Shown one piece after another: positions 57,420 through 64,000 of a stretch of 64,000 bases of DNA. Origin of the DNA: Orientallactaga sibirica (taxonomy: Eukaryota > Chordata > Mammalia > Rodentia > Dipodidae); NCBI GenBank assembly GCA_036365145.1, contig JAEOAD010000018.1, positions 6,652,001 to 6,716,000 on the forward strand, read 5' to 3'. Each line of letters opens with the position of its first letter. Position 1 is the first letter of the stretch. A program made the position numbers and the translations under genes. The notes below the pieces were generated by a model, which was not told the DNA's origin, made no database searches, and saw only the letters and a list, made by a program, of their open reading frames with translations.

Positions 57420-57640
57420 TGTTGAGTATCTTCCTCAGTGGTTCTCCATCTCATTTTTTGAGACAGACTCTCTCATTGAATCTACTCACCAAGCTGGCTA
57501 GATGATCTGGTGAACAAGTCCCAGGGATATTCCTGCCTCCACTTCTGTTATTACAGGTGTGCCCCACCATACCTGGCATTTTACATGGGTCCTGGGGATC
57601 TGAACACAGTCATCTCCCCAGCTCCTAGGGCCTATCTCTT
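57420..57640 (-). mobile_element. B4/RSINE-like composite SINE
   Basis: An antisense B1-like part (ttgagacagactctctc, ttacaggtgtgccccacc) is followed by an antisense ID-like part (gggtcctggggatctgaaca, catctccccagctc), the layout of B4-type composites. Confidence 0.5.
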
Positions 57641-57659
57641 TAAAAAAGTCCATCACTTC

Positions 57660-58005
57660 TAGCCAGGAGGTAGTGGCACACATCTTTAATCATAGCACTC
57701 AGGAGGCAGAGGTATGAGGATTGCTAGGAGTTCCAGGCCAGCCTGGTGCTACAGAGTGAGCTCCAGATCTCCAGATCAGCCTGGGCTAGAGTGAGACCCT
57801 ACCTCAAAAAACAAACAAACAAACAAAAAACAACAAAAAAAAAACCAAGCCAGACGAGGTGACGCACACCTTTAATCCTAGCACATGAGAGGCAGAGGTA
57901 GGAGGATCTCTGTGAGTTCCAGGCCACCCTGAGACTACATAGTGAATTCCAGGTCAGCCTGAGCTAAAGTGAAACCCAACCTCAAAAAACCAAAAGTAAA
58001 TAAAT
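57660..58005 (+). mobile_element. Two B1 SINEs
   Basis: 57660-57845 and 57846-58005. Confidence 0.85.
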
Positions 58006-58699
58006 AAATGAGTAAATATTGTTTTAAAAATGTCCACTACTTCCTCCAGGGACCAATTTTTAACATGTGGGCCTTTGGGAGACATTTGAAATCCAGACTG
58101 GAGCACCCTCAGATTCTGAGGCCCCGTGGTTGAGGCAGCCTGGTTTGAGATGTAGACATGGACAACACACTGCTTAATAATTAAGATAATGGGAATCATC
58201 TCTGGTGCCAACCAGATAGTAAGGAGAGCTCTGTAACCCCAGAGATGGTTGCCCAATTATACTGCACCCCAACACACTGGTGTCCATTCTGAGGGCAGGA
58301 GATGCACTGGTTTCTTCAGCCTTGTCGAATGGTCACATGCCCCAGATGTTCTGGAGTGACTGGGTGGGGGAAGCAACTGCTGAGGACAGGCATTCTGAAA
58401 TAGGGGTGCTTGCATAGACCACTTTCTGGCCAACTCCAGTAATCCCTACTGCCCTGTGCCATACGCTTCAACCTTGACTGACCTGCCTCACCCGCCTCCA
58501 ATGACCAGACTCTTTTCCACCAAAGCCTTTTTTTTTGTGGCTGAGCACTTTGCAACATGGCCTAGTTTTTATAAAGGGCAGATGTTTTCATTTTCCAAGA
58601 GATTCTGGATAAAAATATTCTTAAGGAAGCAGCATTGCCCTCATGGAATACTAATATATTTTTTAAAGCATAGGAATAAGTAATGTTCAAGTGCCGCCC
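58006..58699. other. Unique segment
   Basis: Nothing recognised beyond short frames. Confidence 0.4.
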
Positions 58700-59240
58700 C
58701 CCCCCCCACCTTTTTATTGAGGTAGGGTCTTGCTCAAGACCAGGCTGACCTGGAATTCACTATGTTGTCTCAGGGTGACCTCCTACCTCTGCCTCCTGAG
58801 TGCTGGCATTAAAGGTGTGCACCACCATGCCCGGCTGAATATTTTTTTTGAGAGAGAGAGAAGCATTCCTTTTTAATGCACAAACAAAACCCAAAACCAA
58901 ACAGGCAGAGTATTATCTATGGAGCAGGCTGCCCCGGCAGGCATGTGGTCCAGATGCTCAGTACACAGCTCAGTGCAACCCCAAAGGAATCTCCATCCAA
59001 CACATCAGGCAGAAGCAATCAAATCCAAAGATACTAATGTGCTCTTCAATTTTTTTTTGTAAAAGCATATTTGAGAGAGAGAATGTGTACACCTAAACAT
59101 TTTTTTTTTTTTTGGAGGTAGGACCTTACTCTAGTCCAGGCTAACATGGCACTCACTCTATAGTCCCAGGTTGGCCTTGAACTCATGGCAATTCTCCTAC
59201 CTCTGCCTGAGATTAAAGGCATGTGTGACTATAACTGGCC
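58700..59240 (-). mobile_element. Two minus B1s with DIP scraps
   Basis: B1 58700-58837 and 59095-59240; short gagagaga DIP-tail scraps at about 58845 and 59065. The sequence between is unremarkable. Confidence 0.75.
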
Positions 59241-59359
59241 TAAACTTTTTATTTATTGTGTGTATGGATGTATATGATGTGTGTATGGTACCAGTGTGCT
59301 ATGGCACACATATGGAGGACTGAGGACAAGCTTGGGTATTTGTCCTCTTCTTCCAGCTT

Positions 59360-59620
59360 AAAAAAATTTTTTAAAAAATTTTTTGGAGAGAGACACAGAG
59401 AGAGACAGAGAGAGAGGGAGAGGGAAACAGAATGGGCGCACCAGCAGTCTCTCAGCTGCTGTGAACGAAATCCAGATGCGTGCACCCCCTTGTGGGCAAG
59501 TGCGGCATTGCGCCCTTGAGTCACTTTGCATCTGGCTAAACATGGGATCTGGAGATTGGAACCAGGTTCTTAGGCTTAGCAGGCAGGCGCCTTAACAGCT
59601 AAACCATCTTTCCAGCCCTT
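59360..59620 (-). mobile_element. DIP subfamily 2 SINE
   Basis: Carries the insert read as caagtgcggcattgcgccct and the long head ending accatctttccagccc. Confidence 0.88.
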
Positions 59621-59635
59621 CTTCCCGCTTTTTGA

Positions 59636-59855
59636 GATAGAGTCTCCCTTGTTTTTGTGGCTGTGTGTGCACCAGTGTAGCTGACCTGTAAGCTTTTGAG
59701 TTTTCCTGGCTCTGCTTCCCGTTAACATAGGTGCACTGAGATTACAGTTGCATGCACCACTTTGTATCTAGCTATATGGATGCTGGAGAATTGAATTCGG
59801 GCCTGCAGATTTACAAGCAAGTGTCTTTAACTACTGAGCCATTTCCACAGGCCCC
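59636..59855 (-). mobile_element. Old composite SINE, B4-like
   Basis: B1-like then tRNA-like halves, strongly diverged, ending actgagccatttccacagg. Confidence 0.45.
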
Positions 59856-59999
59856 TACATTTTTTAAAACTATTTTTTATTGACAACTTCCATAATTATA
59901 GACAATAAACCATAATAATTCCCTCCTCTCCCTCACTTTCCCCTTCACAAATCCACTCTCCATCATATCCCCTCCTCCTCTCAGTCTTTTATTTATTTA

Positions 60000-60305
60000 T
60001 TTTTGTTTTTTGAGGTAGGGTCTCGTTCTATCCCAGGCTGACCTGGAATTCACTATATAGTCTCAGGGTGGCCTTGAACTCACGGTGATTCTCTTATCTC
60101 TGTCTCCTGAGTGCTGGGATTAAAGGCATGTGCCACTACATCCAGTTTAGTTTTTTTTTTTTTTTTTTGTGAGGTAGGGTCTCACTCTAGCCGAGGCTGA
60201 CCTGGAATTCACTCTGTAGTCTCAGGGTGGCCTCAAACTCATGTAATCCTCCTACCTCTGCCTCCCAAGTGCTGGGATTAAAGGCGTGTGCCACCACGCC
60301 CGGCC
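60000..60305 (-). mobile_element. Two minus B1 SINEs nested in L1
   Basis: 60000-60150 and 60155-60305; the L1 3' UTR resumes at 60305 with cttttattttgatgtcatc. Confidence 0.88.
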
Positions 60306-61434
60306 CTAGTCTTTTATTTTGATGTCATCGTCTTTTCCTTCTTTTATGAAGGTCTTGTGTAGGAAGTACTAGGTATTTCAAGGCCATGGTTATCAAAGGC
60401 AATTTGTGTCTGGAAGATTGCATTGTAAGCAATCCTACCCTTCCTTTGGCTCTTACATTCTTTCTGCCACCTCTTCTGCCATGGGCCCTGAACCTTGGAG
60501 GGTATGATAGAGATGTTTCAGTGCTGAGCACTCCTCTGTTCCTTCTTCTCAGCACTATAGTTACTTTTGGGTCATCCCAGAGGTCACCATCATCTGAAAA
60601 GAGAAGCTTCTCTAACCAAAAGTAAGAATACCTTTAAAATATGGGTATGAATGTTAAGAAAAGTGCTTACAAGGCAGTTTGATGAGCATAATATATGCAT
60701 TTAGCCAGACAACAGCAGGCATTACACTCCTAGGGCTCATGACCTCCCCTGCCATTAGCTTTTGACTAGGTTTTCAGTACCAGGCATGTATTTCCTCCTG
60801 TGGAGTGGACCTCCAGTCCAATTAGAGAGTGGTTGGTTTGCCCCATAACAGACACACCACTATTGCACCCATTGGCTCATTTGGTTAGCTGGTCAAACTT
60901 AAGGCTTGCAGTGTCTACTGCTGTTTTTCTCCACTGATGACTTCTCTCTCCCATAGGGCTGCATGCAGCATAGCTTTTTCTATTTGTCTGTCAGCTGGTC
61001 TACAAGGGGGAGGTTTTTGGCTCAGCACCAGCTTGATTTCTCAGTGACCTTGTAGCCAAAGCATGTGGAGTCTTCAGCTTAGGGTCTTACCATCTATTCC
61101 TGGTGGGAAACCAAGAGCCTTGGCCATGGCCTATAATGTTTGGGGGCATCAAGGGCCTCCCTGGCCAAAAACTCACTGGAAGGTATCCCATCCCTGTCAC
61201 GGAAATTTTTCTAGTAACAATCTATGCCTCCTGGGTGTGCTATTTTCCAAAAAAGTAAGTTTTCATATGGCTTATTCATAACATCTTACATTTTGATTAA
61301 CCTTTCCCCTATCCTTCCTTTACTCAATCTTTTTCCCTGACCTCACTTAGGGCATTCCACCCCCAGTAATCTGTTCATCTGCTTACATATATACAATACC
61401 CTCTCCTCCTTCCCTTATAGCCTCTTTCTTTTTT

Positions 61435-61665
61435 TTTCTTTCCTTCCTTCCTTCCTTCCTTCCCTCCCTCCCTCCTTCCTTCCTTCCTTCCTTCCTTCCT
61501 TCCTTTCTTGTTTTTTTGTTTTTTTGATGTAGGGTTTCACTGCAGCTCAGACTAACCTAGAATTCACTATGTAGTCTCAGGGTGGCCTCAAACTCATGGC
61601 TATCCTCCTACCTCTGCCTCCCAAGTGCTAGGATTAAAGGTGTGTGCCATCACAACCGGCCCTTA
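61435..61665 (-). mobile_element. (CCTT)n and B1 SINE nested in L1
   Basis: CCTT repeats 61440-61505, B1 61505-61665. Confidence 0.87.
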
Positions 61666-61869
61666 TAGCCCCTTTCTAGTTTACTGGCCTCTGCTGCCAA
61701 TTTTTACTCCAGCTCATATGTAAGTCTAAACATTTGTAGCTAGGATCCACATATGAGAGAGGACATGTGGCATTTGGCTTTCTGGGCCTGGGTTACCTTC
61801 ACTTAGTATAATCTTTTCCAGATCCAAACATTTCCCTGCAAATCTCATAATTTCATTTTTCTTTTCTTT

Positions 61870-61914
61870 TTTAAAAATTTTTATTTGTTTATTTATTTAT
61901 TTATTTTAGAAAGA

Positions 61915-61959
<45 letters not shown>

Positions 61960-62110
61960 TGGTGCACCAGGGCCTCCAACCACTGCAAATGAACTCCAGA
62001 TGCATGCATCCCCTTGTGCATATGGCTTACATGGGTCCTGGAGAGTCAAACCGGCATCCTTTGGCTTTGTAGGCAAATGGCTTAAACCGCTAAGCCATCT
62101 CTCCAGCCCC
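61870..62110 (-). mobile_element. DIP SINE nested in L1
   Basis: Flanked by cataatttcatttttctt on both sides (about 61847 and 62112), a clear target-site duplication. Confidence 0.92.
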
Positions 62111-62334
62111 TCATAATTTCATTTTTCTTTACCACTGAATAGAACTCCACTGTATAAATGTACCACATCTTCATATCCATTCATCAGTTAAGGGACATCT
62201 AGGCTGGTTCCATTTCTTAGCTATTGTAAACAGAGCAGCAATAAACAAGGATGAGTAAATATCTCTAAGGTAGTGTGATGAGTCCTTAGAATATATGCCT
62301 AGGAGTGGTATAGCTGGGTCATATGGTAAATCTA

Positions 62335-63120
62335 TTTTTATTTATTTATTTTATTTGCAAGAAAGAAGCAGTGAGAAAGAGAGAGTTGAGCACACCAGGG
62401 CCAATAGCCACTGCAAACAAACTCCAGATGCATGTGCCCCCTTGTGCATCTGGCTTATGTGGGGCCTGGAGAGTTGAACCGAGATCCTTTGGCTTTGCAG
62501 GTAAACTGGTAACTTAACTGGTAAGCCATCTCTCCAGCCCATTAAATCTATTTTTGCTGTCTCAGGAACCTCCGTACTGATTTCCACAATGGCTGTGCCA
62601 GTTTACATTCCCACCAATACTGTAGAAAGGTTCCTTTTTTCTGCATTTATTGTCATTTGTTTTCTTTTTTAAAACATTTTTTTAAAAATATGTTATTATT
62701 TATTTGAGAGAGAGAAAGAGGCATAGAGAGAGAGAGGAAGGGAGAGAGGGAGGAGGAATGGGCATGCCAGGGTCTCCAGCCACTGAAAATGAACTCCAAA
62801 TGCATGTGCCCCCTTGTGCATGTGGCTTACGTGGGTCCTGGAGAATTGAACTGGAATCCTTTGGCTTTGCAGGCAAATGCCTTAACCGCTAAGCCATCTC
62901 TCCAGCCCTAAAACATATTTTTAAGATTTATTTTTATTTATTTGAGACAGAGAGGGAGAGAGAAAGAAAGAATGGGCATGTCAGGACCTCTAACTGCTGC
63001 AAATGAACTCCAGATGCATGCATTACTATGTGCATCTGGCTTATGTGGGACCTGGAGAATTGAACCAGGTCCTTAGGCTTCGCAGGCAAGCACCTTAACT
63101 GCTAAGCCATCTCTCTAGAC
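62335..63120 (-). mobile_element. Three minus DIP SINEs nested in L1
   Basis: 62335-62540 (aaatctattttt on both sides), 62690-62908 and 62920-63120. Confidence 0.88.
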
Positions 63121-63184
63121 TGCCATTTGTTTTCTTGATGATAGCCATTTGGACAGGAGTGAGATGAAATCTCAAAGTAGTTTC

Positions 63185-63355
63185 TTTGTTTTGTTTTGTT
63201 TTTTTTGTTTTTGTTTTTCAAGGTAGGGTCTCACTCTGGTCCAGGCTGACCTGGAATTAACTATGTAGTCTCAGGGTGGCCTCCAACTCATGGCGATCCT
63301 ACCTCTGCCTCCCAAGTGCTGGGATTAAAGGCATGCACCACCACACCAGGCCAGA
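63185..63355 (-). mobile_element. B1 SINE nested in L1
   Basis: Minus copy with (TTTTG)n tail. Confidence 0.88.
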
Positions 63356-63378
63356 ACATTTTAAAAAAGATGTTTATG

Positions 63379-63650
63379 GGCTGGAGAGATGGCTTAGCGG
63401 TTAAGGCGCCTGCCTGCTAAGCCTAAGAACGCTGGTTCCAATCTCTAGGTCCCACGTTTAGCCAGATGCAAAGTGATGCAAGGGTGCAAGGCTTCACTTG
63501 CCCACAAGAGGGCACACACATCTGGATTTCGCTCACAGCAGCTGAGAGACTGCTGGCGTGCCCATCTCTATCTGTCTTCCTTTCTCTCTCTATCTGTTCT
63601 CTTTGTGTCTCTCTCCAAAAATAAATAAAATAAAAAAAATTAAAAAAAGA
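63379..63650 (+). mobile_element. DIP subfamily 2 SINE nested in L1
   Basis: Complete; aaaaaagatgtttat occurs on both sides (63363, 63643). Confidence 0.9.
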
Positions 63651-63894
63651 TGTTTATATGCCATCTGTATTTCTTCTTTTGAGAACTCTCTGTTTAGTTC
63701 CATAGCCTATTTTTTAAATTGGGTTGGTTGATTTCTATTATTTTATTAGTTTTTTGAGTTCTTTGTGTATCCTGGATATTAATCCTGTCAGATGTATAGC
63801 TGGCAAAGATTTTCTCTCATTCAGTAGGTTGCCTCTACTCTATTCACAGTGTCCTTTGCTGAAAAAAAAACAAAACTTTTTTAAAGTATTTTTT

Positions 63895-64000
63895 TCGTTT
63901 GATTTTTGATGTAGGGTCTCACTCTAGCCCAGGCTGACCTGGAATTCACTGTATATTCTCAGGGTGACCTTGAACTCACAGTGATCCTCCTACCTCTGCC
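63895..64000 (-). mobile_element. B1 SINE, cut by the window edge
   Basis: The minus copy starts after a T-rich tail and runs off the end. Confidence 0.88.

Larger units (their letters stand above)
59868..64000 (-). mobile_element. L1 retrotransposon, minus strand, leaving the window
   Basis: Read on the minus strand, the 3' end lies at 59868-59990 (poly-T side: tattgacaacttccataatt). The 3' UTR continues at 60305-61430 and 61665-61860. The ORF2 end is at 62105-62335, 62540-62640 and 63120-63180, and more ORF2 at 63655-63890. It is the same family as the plus L1 at 48.8-55.8 kb, including the MLFSAMVTF-type 3' UTR. Nested SINEs account for the gaps. No intact ORF remains. Confidence 0.8.

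Overview
This is a mammalian, specifically rodent, genomic window. Most of it is interspersed repeats. Two SINE families dominate on both strands. One is a B1 (7SL-derived) family with a box starting GCCGGGCGTGGTGGCGCAC. The other is a tRNA-derived family starting GGGCTGGAGAGATGGCTTAG and ending in a CT-rich tract plus an A/T-rich tail. Together with ID-like elements, this pair looks like the B1 + DIP-type complement of dipodoid rodents, so a jerboa such as Jaculus is my best guess. The species is inferred from remembered SINE features and not tested.

Only one functional protein-coding gene is visible: CPLX1 (complexin 1, synaptic SNARE regulator), plus strand. Its last two coding exons lie at 32227-32402 and 37773-37970 and encode residues 12-134 of the usual 134. 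The exon(s) for the first 11 residues are not seen, so positions 1 to 32226 are presumably mostly the preceding intron. The 3' UTR runs from 37971 to about 39.1 kb. PCGF3, the expected convergent neighbour in human and mouse, was not recognised.

Layout. 1-32 kb: repeat-packed intron with ancient L1 and L2/MIR remnants, L1 3' ends, two related solo LTRs (14787-15349 and 16309-16854), a GC-rich solo LTR (30354-30984) and long microsatellites. 32-39 kb: CPLX1 3' exons, a SINE-poor intron and the 3' UTR. 39-45 kb: low-repeat intergenic DNA with a CpG-dense patch (about 39.3-39.5 kb) and a CCAAT/E-box/CRE cluster that looks like a promoter (about 41.55-41.66 kb). 46.1-48.5 kb: an almost perfect 1.18-kb tandem duplication. 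48.8-55.8 kb: a plus-strand L1 with large internal deletions, several SINE insertions and a broken HMGB1 retrocopy. 55.8-64 kb: SINE-dense DNA ending in a minus-strand L1 that leaves the window.

Most open reading frames in the window are translations of SINEs, microsatellites or L1 pieces and are not annotated as genes. I see no CRISPR array or novel gene system. The most interesting items are the two tandem duplications, the HMGB1 copy with no poly(A) lying inside an L1, the octamer (ATTTGCAT) cluster in a CPLX1 intron, and the promoter-like region downstream of CPLX1.
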